Below are positions 32,846 through 43,934 of a stretch of DNA of 64,000 nt, piece after piece. How positions within the stretch are numbered: the stretch's first letter is position 1; every line of letters begins with the position of its first letter. Location of the stretch: the NCBI RefSeq assembly GCF_027943255.1, contig NC_072892.1, positions 19,863,792 through 19,927,791 on the forward strand. Direction: 5' to 3'. The stretch comes from Anastrepha obliqua (Eukaryota; Arthropoda; Insecta; Diptera; Tephritidae). The notes under the pieces were generated by a model. The model was not told the DNA's origin. It did not search any database and was given only the letters and a program-made list of their open reading frames with translations. A program made the translations under genes and the position numbers.

Positions 32846-34204
32846 CATTTTTTTATAGGTATATATTCCTATGAAGAGGAGTACAAGAGCTATTGACATT
32901 ATACCGAAGCTGTTGGAGATTACGGTTTGTGTTCTGATTTCTTTTATAGCTTTAGTGTTTTTAATTTCTTCTAATATGATTTCTTTGAATGTCTGTTTTT
33001 CAGTAAAATTAAATTAATTTTCTTCTTCTTCTTCACCAGCGAATGATTGTATATATATTTCTTGGTTATTCTTATAATAGCTTTGGTCTATTAAAATTGT
33101 ACAATTTGAAAATTCTATTAGGAAGTTTCCTTTTAATATTTCGCTGTTGGTGGTTTCGTTACAGTTATATTGGATTATGTTATTGTCTGCATTACTTATC
33201 AATAATGTGCCTTCATTTATTAGTTTTGTCTTAAACTCTAAGTCTTCTACCATTTTACAATTTTTCTTAGTAATACAGTTTGAACTGAGTTTCAGCTCTT
33301 TTATTGTCTTATTTTCTTCATATGTGTAAGTTTTGTTCTCAATTTTTACTATCCTTTCGGGACTCATGTCGATTCTTTTATATCTTCGGGTTGTTATTGG
33401 GGTTATTATAGTTATTGTGGTTGTTATGATGTTAGTTGGTATTTTGATTGCAATGATTATGTTATTTTCGTGAGTCATGACTCCCATGCGGATTAGTTTA
33501 ATTTTGTAGAAATCTATGTTATAGAGTGTAAACTCTTCTTTTGTTAGTATTGAAGAATGAAAAAGGTTATATTTGGCTGACGCTATTGTGTCCAAAATGG
33601 TGTCTACCTTATCATGTAAAAATTTCAATTTCAATAACTGATCGTGGTACATTATGTTTGCTTTGATCATGTTATTGAATGTTTCTATATTGTTAAGGGT
33701 ATTTGTTATTTTTTCCCTGTCATCTAGTATTGCTTCTTTTAAGGTGTTAATGGATTTTTGTAAATCATTGTTAATTTTTACTTGTTCGTTAATGTTTTTT
33801 ATTATGTTATGTTCGTTTTCCTCATTATTAAGAAGGTGGTTCATAATGGTCTCCCTGTCGTCATCATCCATGAGACCAGTGAGCCATTTCTGAGCTTTTC
33901 CTATTGCGTTAATTAGACCGCGTTTCTGTCTTGTTAATGGGTTCGGGGTTATTGATCTTATTTTAATTTTTATGGTTGCTATTTCGATATCTAGCCTATG
34001 CCTATTTTGTTTAACAAGAATTTTCGTGTTGTTTTGGATTATATTAGTTAATTCTAATATTTCCATTGGGTTGATAATGTGCAAAACCATTTTCGACTCG
34101 CTGACCAGTTCCGCTGTACTCTCCCCCAAAGATATGAATCCGGCTTCTGCCCGGATTGGTGTTATATTGATCATTGCTGTCGACAGCGTTGGCAACAGGC
34201 ACAT
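32846..34204 (-). pseudogene. Env-like glycoprotein gene with one premature stop
   Basis: A 396-codon frame (33,014-34,204) overlaps the end of pol. It has a furin-type site RQKR at residues 92-95 followed by GLINAIGKAQKW, the layout of errantivirus envelope proteins related to baculovirus F proteins. Then come a long N/E/K-rich, coiled-coil-like middle and several N-x-T/S sites. An in-frame TAA at 33,011-33,013 ends it. The same frame continues downstream (33,010-32,846) through a hydrophobic stretch of about 20 residues (MSIALVLLFIGIY) and a short basic tail, the expected membrane anchor. As it stands the product would lack its anchor. Env proteins of this group mediate membrane fusion; activity here is not implied. 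The N-terminus is hydrophobic but short as a signal peptide; such env mRNAs are usually spliced. Confidence 0.85.
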
Positions 34205-35627
34205 GATGAGAATTGTAATTGTTATCTGAAAATTTTGTAGGTCTTTTAATGTTTGTTGTATGGATATTCTGTAAATTTGCTTTCCTGAATTTCGGTTCTT
34301 CTTTGTGTCTTAGGTTTTTATAATTTTTTATAAATCCTTCTGTTCTATTTTCTATGTAAGTTTCCCTATTTTCATTTAGTTTCTTTATTTTCTCGGTTTT
34401 TTGTGCTGACATTCTGTCGTACAATTTCTGATGATCTACTTTATGATTTTGTATTTCAAACGGTGTGGATTTTGTGGTGGTGTGGTAAGTGTTATTGTAG
34501 AAGTATACAGCTTTTGCCATTTGTTCAATTATGGGTCTTTTCTCTTCTATGTTTAGGGTGCGGATTTTCTCCGTCAATGTATTGTTAAGCCTTTCGACGT
34601 CACTATTCCCGGTGTGACTATTTGGTTTGGTTGAGTGGTATTCTATACCTTCCTTTTCTAAAAATTCTTTGACGTTTAAACTATTGAATTCGTTGTCGAA
34701 GACAAACTTTTGGATTTTCCCTTTTATTGATAGGAATTGTTGGATATGTTCTACTATTGTAGTGCTGTTCCTATCGGTTAATGGCAAACAAGTGGCGTGT
34801 TTTGAAAATTTATCGATAAATATTATAAAAGATTGCTTCGAGTTTACGTATGTGTCTACATGTACTATCTCGTTGCATGTTTTTGGTGTTTCTGTTATGT
34901 GGAAATTGTTCCTAATGGGTTTTCTATCGTATTTGCCACCACTGCAAATGTCACAATTATTTATTATTCTGTGGATGTGGGTCTTAAGGTTGGGGTGGTA
35001 AATTTCGAGTTTAAGCCTCTGATAAGTGGCATCTATCCCGCAATGGCCACTTTCATTTTTATGAAATAAAGCTATTTGGGTGTGTAATTCATCTTCGGAT
35101 TCGATATCCCTAGCGAACCTGGTGCATTTTACGAACTTTACCTTCGGGTTGGAGGTATATTCTTTTTCTAGTATTTTCTGGAATTGGAAAAACTCATGGT
35201 CGCTAAGGTGTGAGAAAACTCCTATTTTTCCTGTTGTTATTTCTCGTCGGAGGGTGTTTACTGCTTGGTTATCTTCCAAGTCTTTTTTGCTAATGTAAAT
35301 TCTTTTTTTTCCGAACACCTGTACGATGGCCTCAGGTTTTCTCTCCGCAAAAATTAGCTGTACTTTGAATCTGTTAACGGCTGTTTCTAGGATAGGCATG
35401 TCGAAACCCTGATCTTCTTCTTTAGAGTGAACCGTTTGAAGGGCTAAGGACCTATTGTCTTCCTCGTAGGTTGATTCGACCTCCATTATGTTTATCTCGT
35501 CCTCTCTGATCCTACTCAGTATCAAAAAATTTATCTCTTCCTCTTCTTCTGCCCGATTTTCTTCCAAAGTTCCGATCTCCATAGCCATGGAATCGTTCCT
35601 TTGGGTGTCAACGCTCATATGAGACAT
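34044..35627 (-). pseudogene. Pol remnant: linker plus integrase
   Basis: The frame has 527 codons. Residues 1-170 resemble the acidic connector that follows RNase H in gypsy-group Pol. An HHCC zinc-binding domain follows (His189, His195, Cys225, Cys228), then the integrase core with Asp258 (HVDTY), Asp311 (VFDNEF) and Glu345 (DVERLN), and a C-terminal domain to about residue 520. No aspartic protease, no RT (no YVDD-type box) and no RNase H are present. The frame abuts the gag end at 35,615-35,627, so a deletion of 2 kb or more probably joined the gag tail to the Pol linker. The integrase itself is open and keeps all catalytic residues. The final ~50 codons overlap env. Confidence 0.88.
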
Positions 35628-36612
35628 TCTTGTCTGTCTTGAACCGTTGTTCCTATTGTTATAATTGTTATTATGGTTGGGTTTAGAATTGTTTGACCGG
35701 ATTGTGGCCTGTTATACGATTGTTGAATTGCCTGATCGCTCTGAGGTGGGCCGGCGTTATGATTGGGATTCGACCGTCCATTCAGACTTTGTCTGGCATT
35801 GTTATTATTATAATTGTTGTTATTATTATTGTTATTGTTATTATTATTATGGGACTGGTTATTTTGGCTTGGCTTGTTGTTAGTGGTGACAGTGTTATTG
35901 TTAGTGTTATTTTGTTTATTGAATGTGTTGTTAGATATTTTCCTGTACCTTTGTGATATAGCTCTGGGGTCATCCAGTGCTTTGATGTTTGAATACTTTG
36001 TTTCTAAGGCATGCACAGATATACCCTGATCGACATGAATTCTGAATGGAGTGTCTATTTTATTTATTAACATATTTAATAAATCTCGATCTACTTTGTC
36101 GTTCTCGTATATTGCTGGTTTAAGCTCATCAAACATATATATTTTATTTATTTCACATTTTGCCTTTTCAAATTCATTAAATAACTCTCTTAAATTACTT
36201 ACTTTAATGAATCTGCATCTGTCGAACACATCTTCGTAAGTCGTCTTGGGCCGCATTTGTTGCATCAGCTTGGCTTTCATCTGTTCCCAGCTCGGCTCCA
36301 TCCCCAATTGTCTGACAAAGTTCGCTGCTGCTCCTGAGACTTTTTCATTGGCAACAATGTTTGTGCCGAATTGAATCAATAGCTCGTTTCCCTGGCATAG
36401 CGCCATAAGAAACTCGACAGATGAATTACGTCTTTGTTGGACATCCATTGGGTTGATTGTTGCTGTTGTTGTTGTTGTTGCCTGAGTAGGTTTAGGGCTG
36501 CTTCCTGTTGGAGTACGACCTCCCTCAAGTTTTGAAGCTCTTCTTCCATCGTTGTATCTTCGATTTTACGGTTTTCGTCGAATTTGTGAGCACTATTTTT
36601 TCTTGGGTACAT
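35615..36612 (-). pseudogene. Gag gene, one frameshift
   Basis: Two overlapping frames: 36,376-36,612 (start, with a coiled-coil-like EEELQNLREVVLQQEAALNL and a poly-Gln run) and 35,615-36,448 (VEFLMALCQGNELLIQFGTN, ELFNEFEKAKCEINKIYMFD, then an Asn-rich tail). The switch falls right after the poly-Gln CAA/CAG run, a slippage-prone site. As in many errantivirus Gags there is no CCHC knuckle; a basic Asn-rich region takes its place. Confidence 0.85.
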
Positions 36613-36743
36613 AAGATAAGATTGTAACGCACTGATTTGTTGTTTGTGTTTTTAATTGTTTGTATTTGTCTTTTGTTTACTCGCACTTAGTAATATTTTA
36701 ACGTTTTTATGTTAATTAACTTCGGTTAATTCGGAACGTTTTT

Positions 36744-36763
36744 GTTCGAGTCCGACTGCGCCA
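36744..36763 (-). other. Primer binding site, tRNA-Ser type
   Basis: The plus-strand text GTTCGAGTCCGACTGCGCCA directly abuts the 5' LTR. It reads like the T-arm and acceptor 3' end of a tRNA including CCA-type end, so the element-sense strand begins TGGCGCAGTCGG, as in several errantiviruses primed by tRNA-Ser. Confidence 0.8.
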
Positions 36764-37201
36764 ATTATGTTTTAAAAGGTTATATCTCTTGAGAGACAAA
36801 TAACCACAGAGAACTGTAAGTGAGCGAATTATGTTATGGCGAAAATAAAAATTCTTGAGAGCTTTTGGTTTTCGACTCAAACGTTTATTAACTCAGTATA
36901 GCTTGAATTCGGTCTTAAGACTAAATGTATAATTTTATTTGGCATATGCAAATGCCCTCTTGTTTACGCTTAATGTTGCCAGCTAAGCATAAGACTAAAT
37001 GTATAATTTTATTTGGCATATGCAAATGCCCTCTTGTTTACGCTTAATGTTGCCAGCTAAGCATTTTGCAACGGAAGCGACGGCGACGCTTACGTTGCTC
37101 AAGCTTTTGCAACCTGATCCCTTTTTAAATACTTCTGCAAGATTATGCTGATATCGTCATTATCAGCATTCCCATGCACAAGTATATTTGATTGTGTAAC
37201 T
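36763..37201 (-). repeat. 5' LTR (439 bp) with a 74-bp tandem duplication
   Basis: The 74-bp unit starting TAAGACTAAATGTATAATTT lies at 36,916-36,989 and 36,990-37,063 without visible differences. The 3' LTR has one such unit and a shorter junction. Confidence 0.95.
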
Positions 37202-37205
37202 CGCG

Positions 37206-37540
37206 CGTGCCAGCGTGTCCTTGAATCCACACTACTACTAAGTTTCGTAATATCTACTCACTCGATTATTGATTTTGTTGGCCTAATTCGATATTTACTA
37301 GATTGCTTGTAGACTTGCAATCCTCCCTTTGTTCCTCTATAATTCTCTTTTTGATCGGATCTCTCACCACGTAATTGTACACACAAAGATCCGTTGGTAT
37401 AATTTACATCTTTTTCCTTTTCTTCTTTTTACTGGTTAGTTTGTAAGTTAGGCTTCTTCTTCGTTTATAGTTTGAATTTTTACTAGAAGCAATGATGTAA
37501 GGCTTAATAGCTTATTCTGCTAACCAACAGACGTATCCCA
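37206..37540. other. Unassigned flank
   Basis: AT-rich, no recognisable feature. Confidence 0.4.
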
Positions 37541-38460
37541 TTAGAAGTAGATATACAAGTACTCGATGCCACTTTATCGACAAAAAGAGTGGTCAAATAC
37601 CTAAGAGTGCAATTAGACACAAGGCTAACTTACTGGGCGCATCATGCTGCCACAAGAGCTGCCAAGTAAGCGGAATGTTAGGTAAGCTCATGGCAAACCT
37701 TGGCGGCCCAACGCAAAACAAGCGAAAACTTTTAATGGACACGACGAACTCAGTTCTCTTAAACGGATGCGAAATATGAGCAGATTCGCTAAGAGTGCAA
37801 TGCCGACGGAAAACTCTGCAATCTATGCAACGCACCTGCGCTCTCAGAGTGGCTTCGTCATATAGAACAGTATAAGAAGCAGCGGTTTTAGTTATTAGCG
37901 GAACCATCCTATAGATATTCTAGCACAAGAGCGCAAACGGAGATGGGAGGCAAAAATCACAAGAATCTCAGTACCACGCTTCTCCGATATTAGAGTTCAG
38001 ACGCTCACACTTTGGCAGGCAAGATGGAACTCTGAACGGTACGGTAGATGGACAGCGAGACTAATATCCGATATAAAAAAGTGGATAGAAAGAAAGCACG
38101 GTGAGGTTAACTATTACCTCACAAAGTTTTTGTCCGGCGAATGGGAAAAGTGAGCCTACCAAACTGTACATATATATGGAGATACTGAGTTTGATGATGC
38201 GGAGATCACTTTCTTTAAATGCGAGAAGTGGAACATAGAGAGAACAGCTGTGCAGCGAGCTATTGGTGTATTTACACCTGAAGAAATAACCGAGAAAATG
38301 ATGATAGACGAAGAAAAATGGAGTGCCGTTGCAAATTTCGTGGAGAAGATTATCCGAAAAAAGAAGCGTGAAATGGAAACTTATGCTGAAGAGCATTGAG
38401 CATATATTTCTCAAAACAGGCGACCCTGGACGCAGATTGAGTAAGTAAGTGTCCTTCTTA
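37541..38460 (+). pseudogene. R1-like LINE fragment (RT thumb to C-terminus)
   Basis: Decayed plus-strand frames read VVKYLRVQLDTRLTYWAHHA (compare KYLGVMIDHRLNFKQHL in the intact ORF2), WQARWNSERYGRWTARLISD, IKKWIERKHGEVNYYLTKFL and EEKWSAVANFVEKIIRKKKR before a stop at about 38,397. The zinc motif is damaged. The 3' end includes CCTGGACGCAG at about 38,424, shared with copies at 32.0 and 46.5 kb. Confidence 0.75.
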
Positions 38461-38779
38461 GGACGCCGTCTTGGCCCTCTACCCCGAAGCAATGCGGAAG
38501 CAGCCCCGTGATTGAAGGAAACATCCAAGAGAAGAGGAGGAATATTTTTAGTGGAAACCCCACACACGTAGTAGCGATAGTTACTAATCTTTGTGCTTAC
38601 TATATGGAATCTATTGGATACAGTGAATCCGTACATATGGCGTACTTCCCTTCGATGGCTGTGTGGTGTTACAGTGCATTGAGTATAGCTACAATTTGAG
38701 CACAACAAACTGAAAGTCGGAAAGAGGTTACATAAATGCATTTAATTAGGACTTAAAAAATATGAAAACATGTTCAATG

Positions 38780-39990
38780 CCATCCAAATCATCATTCAAC
38801 CATATTTAGGTAAAAACATGGAAGTGCTAATCAATTTACCTGCCCTAAATCTGGTAGGGAAACACGTGGCCGGCGCCTCGGTGCTCAGACTCAAAAGTAT
38901 GGCGCTATGGAAAGACCGGTGGTTTGGACACGCTTCTATTTTGAACTCTCTGAATAGTCACAAACAAGAAATAGACTAGTATTTTCCTAGAATCGCCTTC
39001 GAAAGGCCCTTAAAGACGAATTAACCGTCAAGAAGGAAGTGGCAGACACCAAGGCTAGGAAATCAAATTTTTATACAGATGGTTCCAAGCTAGACGATAA
39101 GGTAGACTAAGGAGTATTTTCGAAGGAATTAAGACTGGAACTATCCGTTCAACTACCAGACTATCAGGCAGAGGTTCCAGCTATAAAAGGAATGACTACA
39201 TATCTAAACACGCATGCCGTAACAAAAACGACTATAAATATATTCTCGGATAGCTAAGCGGCCATTGAATCAATGAATGCGGCTATACTTAGACCGAAGG
39301 TTGCACAGGAATGCCGGGCAGCCCTAAATGATATTAGTGACGTATTCAAGGTCCACCTCATTTGGGTTCCGGGGCATAGAAATATTGAGGGAAATTGCAA
39401 AGCTGATGAGCTAGCCAGAAATGGTACTACTCTTCAACTGCTCAGTGATAAAAGTACCATTGGAATACCTTTGGCTACGAGTAAACTAATAATAAAAAAC
39501 AACATTATCCAAGAGGCCAATAGGTCATGGAGAGATGAAGATACACGTGTAACAGCTAGGCTACTATGGCCGCAAATAAACAAGAAAATGTCAAAGGAAT
39601 TGCTTAGTCTCTCAAGAGATAATATCTCGAAGGTCGTGGGTTGTTTAACCGGTCATTGGCTATTGGGCAGGCATTCCTCGAGACTAGGAGTTTTCTGCTT
39701 TGAATATTGCAGAAGTTGTAGAGATGACGAAGAGGAAGAAACAGTTGAACACTCCCTTTGCAATTGTCCAGCCCTAGTTAAAATCAGAGCAGGTTGTCTA
39801 GGTAAATACTTTTTTAATTCTCTTACAGAGCTGTCTGGCGTGGGGTTGGGATCAATTCTACGTTTCATAAGAGCCACAAAATGGGTCCACGAAGGAAGGT
39901 AGATGGGGTTCCCGTGCAGCACAGTGGTATCACAATGGACCTGTAAGGTCTAAGTTAGTTGGTCGTGCTGACCGACTACCACCATAACCT
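38780..39990 (+). mobile_element. RNase H-bearing LINE 3' half, plus strand
   Basis: 5'-truncated LINE with pre-RNase H (38,770-38,980), RNase H and the C-terminal zinc domain. The 3' UTR block CGACTACCACCATAACC ends near 39,990. Close to the minus-strand fragment at 15,768-16,165. Confidence 0.8.
39060..39902 (+). pseudogene. LINE RNase H and zinc C-terminus
   Basis: Motifs: NFYTDGSKLDD (about 39,066), LPDYQAEVPAIKG, IFSDS followed by a stop at 39,256, then the open frame 39,273-39,902 with LIWVPGHRNIEGNCKADELA, VVGCLTGHWLLGRHSSRLG and YCRSCRDDEEEETVEHSLCN (CX2C..HX4C). Two stops in RNase H (39,107 and 39,256) disable it. The last 209 codons are fully open. Confidence 0.85.
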
Positions 39991-42170
39991 TACCTGACTT
40001 AGGTAAAAACCTATAATTATACATAGTTTTCAATCAAAAAAATATAAAAAATCGTAAATGTTAATGTGTTAGGGGAAGTCAGAATTTTCAAAAATTTGGA
40101 TTTTTTTGCAAGGAATTGGATGACCACCTCAAGGGACTTCTGGAGAAACGAGCGCCGCACAAACAGCCATAACTTTTACAATTATTAAATTTTTTTTTAA
40201 TTTTGTAAGGTCGAAATATGATTTATTAATGCTATGTTTTTATTTTTGTAAAATAAAGGAATTGACTAGCAAACAAAAAAAAAATATTGAAAATCATAAT
40301 TTTTTCAGGCCTCTCACTGCCCCTAACCCTTTAAGTTTTGATAAAAAAAAACTAACAAATTCGCAAATATTAAGTTTTGATAGAAAAAGTAAGTTTAGAC
40401 CCAAAATCCTTACACTTGCCGAAAGAATCCAACGCAAACTAGACCAGTCGTAACTGTATAAATTACTAACTGCAGCTGTGTTGGCATTTAAATTCACGAA
40501 TGACGGCACCGAAAAAACTCACTCGCATTTCTTACCATATTTTCTTTCACCACACAAAATGCGCCTCTTGGTGTACGAGGGTATGTAAATTCTTTTGTAT
40601 TTGAATGCTAGAAAGCGAGTGCACTCAGTGGCAAAAGCGAGTGTCAACCATTGTTGCCACTAACACTGCGCGTTGTGCCAGCTGAGGAGTGCGCTGCGAT
40701 GCAACAATTTATTACCCATAACCCCGCATTTAAGTCCCCCTCCTTGTCCGCTTCTGCATATGCTCACGCATTTTCACTTAAATTCACTTTTCTATGTATG
40801 GGTGTGTGCGTGCGTGTATGTATGCGCATGCACAACGCCACTCTCGCGCTTTATATCGGTTAACAAACGCAAGTCTACGCCGCTTATCGCGCTCATACAC
40901 CCCTGAAAGTATGCAATTCTGTATTACATTCAGTAGTCATTTGTATTTTCCATACATTTTTCCCTTCAGCAACACATATCTTTTTTCATAGTTTTACATT
41001 TATATTTTTTTGACGTTGTACCGGCAGAGCAAATAACTGAAAAGTAAAAAGGCCAGAAGGCAGCAGGGAAGCACGTGAAAGTGGCGGTAAGCAAATCTTT
41101 TGTAGCATTTAGCCACAAAGTAAAAACCACTTGCAAGACTTTAAGCGAAAAATGCTCAAGCATTTGTCTATACCTACAAACATACGTGCGTGCGGCGCTG
41201 GTATTCTAAACGACATAGCACTAGATTTGCCTCCCAACTGTCCACGGCCCTCTGCGCGCCTTTCCGCACGATCTTGTCGGCATGCAGCGCATATCACTTT
41301 CTGTGGTTGCTGCTGTCATCTCAGCTTTTGGTGGCATTGGGCCAGCTATTCAGTTGCTGTCGGTAACTTCCTAAGTGGTTGCAAGTGGCGGGTGCAACAA
41401 GGATTATGTGCGAGTCCTTTAGTCCTTTGGTCCATTTAGCAACATTTGTAGCGATGGCAGACATTACAGAGACAACACCACCAGCTCCGGCAGTGAAACA
41501 GGCGGCAATTATAATCCAGGCAACCGACATTTCCAAGCGTTCGCAGGGAAACGCATAGTGTTATGAGTGCGGCATGGCTCTGCCAGTTCTGCTAGGCTCT
41601 ACGCGTATGTGCACTCCGCTCGCACTCTGATTCAATTCGGGTAACTTTGTTGTTATACAAATTTTCCTCCGAGCCATTTCCCCTCGCATGCTTTTATGCT
41701 GCCATAAATTGGACGCATCAACGTCAACTGCTTTCGTTGTTGTAGTTGTTCTAGTTGTAAGCCATGGCTAATGGTTTCGTCCATTGGAATCTCAACAGAG
41801 GTTTTGTGGACAGTTGTAGGTGTATATGAGTATATCTGAGCATACACACACATGTGCACGTACATTTGTGTTAGAGAAATTGGAGCTATGGACTTCTCCG
41901 CTTTCAGGGGATATTATTTAATCTAACAAGCTTCAAAGGCGTTTACTCCGAAGCTTTTTCATTTTGTACCTCTTTCTGGAGTGTTGCTCGTTCGCATACA
42001 TTTGTGAGGCAATTTAGCATTCGCACGCATATGCGGACACACACAAGCGTACGGATTGCAAATTTACACGCATGAACATGAAATTAAATGTGTACCTACC
42101 AGATATTGAGTCGGAGTGCGTCTAAACATTCTAGCTAGCAGCCAGCAGTTAGTCCATTTGAGGGCAGTAC
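39991..42170. other. Non-genic stretch, AT-rich then microsatellite-rich
   Basis: About 2.2 kb without a recognised gene or element. 40,306-40,452 has a weak exon-like appearance (see findings). 40,790-40,835, 41,820-41,870 and 42,010-42,050 contain CA/TG-rich tracts. GC-richer piece at about 41,200-41,560 with no clear frame. Confidence 0.45.
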
Positions 42171-42179
42171 TAGTCAGCG

Positions 42180-42812
42180 TTTGGGCCCAAGAAAATTCTC
42201 TTTACTCTCTACTTTAAGTGGCGATGTAATCGGCTTCATCATCACGGCAGTTGGTGGAGCAGATGAAGTTGTCAACTGCAGGCTAACTAAAGCCAGGGCG
42301 GCATTCGGGCGATTGCATGCAGTGTGGGGGAGTTCGCAAATCTCCAGGCGCACTAAACTACGAATATTCCGCGCATATCGGCGTGAAGTCCGTAGTGTTG
42401 TACGGAAGCAAAGCATGGCTGGTCTCTAACACCATCGCACAGAGGCTACAAACTTTCGTCAACAAATGCCTCCGCATCAGCTGCAGAATATTCTGGCCAA
42501 ACCCCATCAGTAACGACGCTCTGTGGATATTAACGAATGAAAAATCCATCCTATGGCAAATCAAACGCAGAAAGTGGCGATGGATAGGTCACACGCTTAG
42601 AGAACTACCAGAAAGAATGACGAAAATGGCACTGGATTGGAACTCGCAAGGCAGCAGAGGTCGCGGTCAGCCAAAAATTACTTGGAGAAGGTCGATATTG
42701 CGCTAGCTAACAGATACCGACATGGGACGGTGCAAAACCAACAGCACAGCACCGCGTCCGATGTAAGAGTCTTGTCGAGGCCTTATGCTCCCGAGCGGAG
42801 TGAGCAAGGAAA
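42180..42812 (+). pseudogene. RTE-like LINE 3' end (RT C-terminus)
   Basis: Plus frames give ADEVVNCRLTKARAAFGRLH, SSQISRRTKLRIF, LYGSKAWLVSNTIAQRLQTF, VNKCLRISCRIFWPNPISND, RKWRWIGHTLRELPERMTKM and GRGQPKITWRRSI. This is the thumb and C-terminal domain of RTE-type RTs. A frameshift lies near 42,380. The 3' end GGAGTGAGCAAGG plus A-run is at about 42,798-42,815. It serves as the uninterrupted reference for the interrupted copies at 4.66-8.12 kb and 62.5-63.8 kb. Confidence 0.82.
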
Positions 42813-42924
42813 AAACAAATCTTTGCCGCCGCCGAACCGAATGGGGTTGATGCGTAGCAACAATTCAAGAATGCGTATATTCAAATCTCAGCGAATGAAA
42901 CAGCAAAAAAGTAAAAAATAAAAA

Positions 42925-43125
42925 GGTTTTTCGAATAGCGATCGTCCCTCGGCAGGTAGTGGAATACATCCGAGTGTATTTTCGCTATGGAAAAGCTCCT
43001 CTTAGAAAACATTTGCCGCTCGGAGTAGGCTTGAAACAACATCAAGACGCTCCAATAGTAGAAAGAGCTCGGCCAAATTCCTTACAGAAGTGTACGCCCC
43101 AATTATTTATTTTTGTATTTATCCA
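42925..43125 (+). mobile_element. SINE-A fragment (5' truncated)
   Basis: Matches the body of the full SINE-A from TAGCGATCGTCCCTCGGCAG to GAGCTCGGCC and the CGCCCCAATTA 3' end, with ~15-20% divergence by eye. Lacks the tRNA-like head. Confidence 0.8.
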
Positions 43126-43187
43126 TTAGCACAAACGAGGGTAGAGCACTGAGTAGCCTCTGGGAGGTGGAAAGTTATATTCTTTAA

Positions 43188-43930
43188 GGGGGGAGCCTGG
43201 TTTATAAGGTAAAAAAAATCTTTTTTTTTCGTTTTAAGCGATTCCTAATATATTTCAGAATATTCACACAAAGTTACAGAGCCTAATTCTCAATATTTCC
43301 GTAGATACAAAGCCAAAGGTAGGCGAGCATTAGGTAGTTACGCTGTGACCGGACAGCTATAGTACAAACTTTATCTTCTTTTCTCGACTTTTCATTTTTA
43401 TGATTTGTTTGAATTGGCGTACATGAATGAAAAAAACTAATGAACCTTTTGAAATGAATCATAGCTTGTTCCCTTTAGTATTAAATTCTCTTCTATTTGA
43501 AGTAACAAAATATATAAACAAAATTTTTCAAGATTTTTATACCAAGTTGAAGTGAATTTTTTTTTTATAGAAAGGCATTTTTTTCTTTAAAACATCCAAA
43601 AAGTTGAAATTTTGGAATTTGTCTCAGTTTTCTTAGTTCATCTAGAATAAAAAATCATGATAATTAGAAATCCATTTGAATTTTTTGCTTAAGATAATAA
43701 TTACGAGCTGTATCTTGTACGCCAGTTGGAAACTCCAGAGTTGCAGCGCTCTACTAATTTCTAAGTTAAAAATTTTTTTCAACTTATTTTAACCAGTACA
43801 AAAATTTGTTATACTTTTTAAATGTTCATTAAAAGATAGAAAAAACTTTGCAGTGCTAAATTAATTTTTTCCTTAAAAAAAAAATCGCAAAGAGATGCAA
43901 TTTTTAGACCTCATAAACCAGGCTCCCCCC
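43188..43930. mobile_element. 743-bp MITE with 23-bp TIRs and TTAA target duplication
   Basis: The left TIR GGGGGGAGCCTGGTTTAT.. (43,188-43,210) and the right TIR (43,908-43,930, complement) match at 22 of 23 positions. Each is flanked by TTAA (43,184-43,187 and 43,931-43,934). The interior is AT-rich (A- and T-runs) with no open frame over 60 codons. TTAA duplications are the mark of piggyBac-superfamily transposases, so this may be a non-autonomous piggyBac-like element, though its TIR does not start with the commonly seen CCC. Orientation is arbitrary. Confidence 0.85.
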
Positions 43931-43934
43931 TTAA

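Larger units (their letters stand above)
32467..37201 (-). mobile_element. Errantivirus-type (gypsy-group) LTR retrotransposon, deleted
   Basis: LTRs at 32,467-32,803 and 36,763-37,201 begin and end alike (AATTATGTTTTAAAAGG .. GTGTAACT on the plus strand, that is AGTTA..TAATT in element sense). They are flanked by the 4-mer CGCG at 32,463-32,466 and 37,202-37,205. The minus strand carries gag, an integrase-only pol and an env-like ORF, with a primer binding site and polypurine tract at the expected edges. Total length is 4.7 kb, well short of the ~7 kb usual in this group, because the protease, RT and RNase H are missing. An old copy inserted in the genome; not functional by itself. Confidence 0.95.

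Noticed and set aside
35665..36029. Leu/Ile/Val-rich plus-strand frames suggesting membrane proteins
   Set aside because: They are the complement of the Asn-rich (AAC/AAT) tail of gag.
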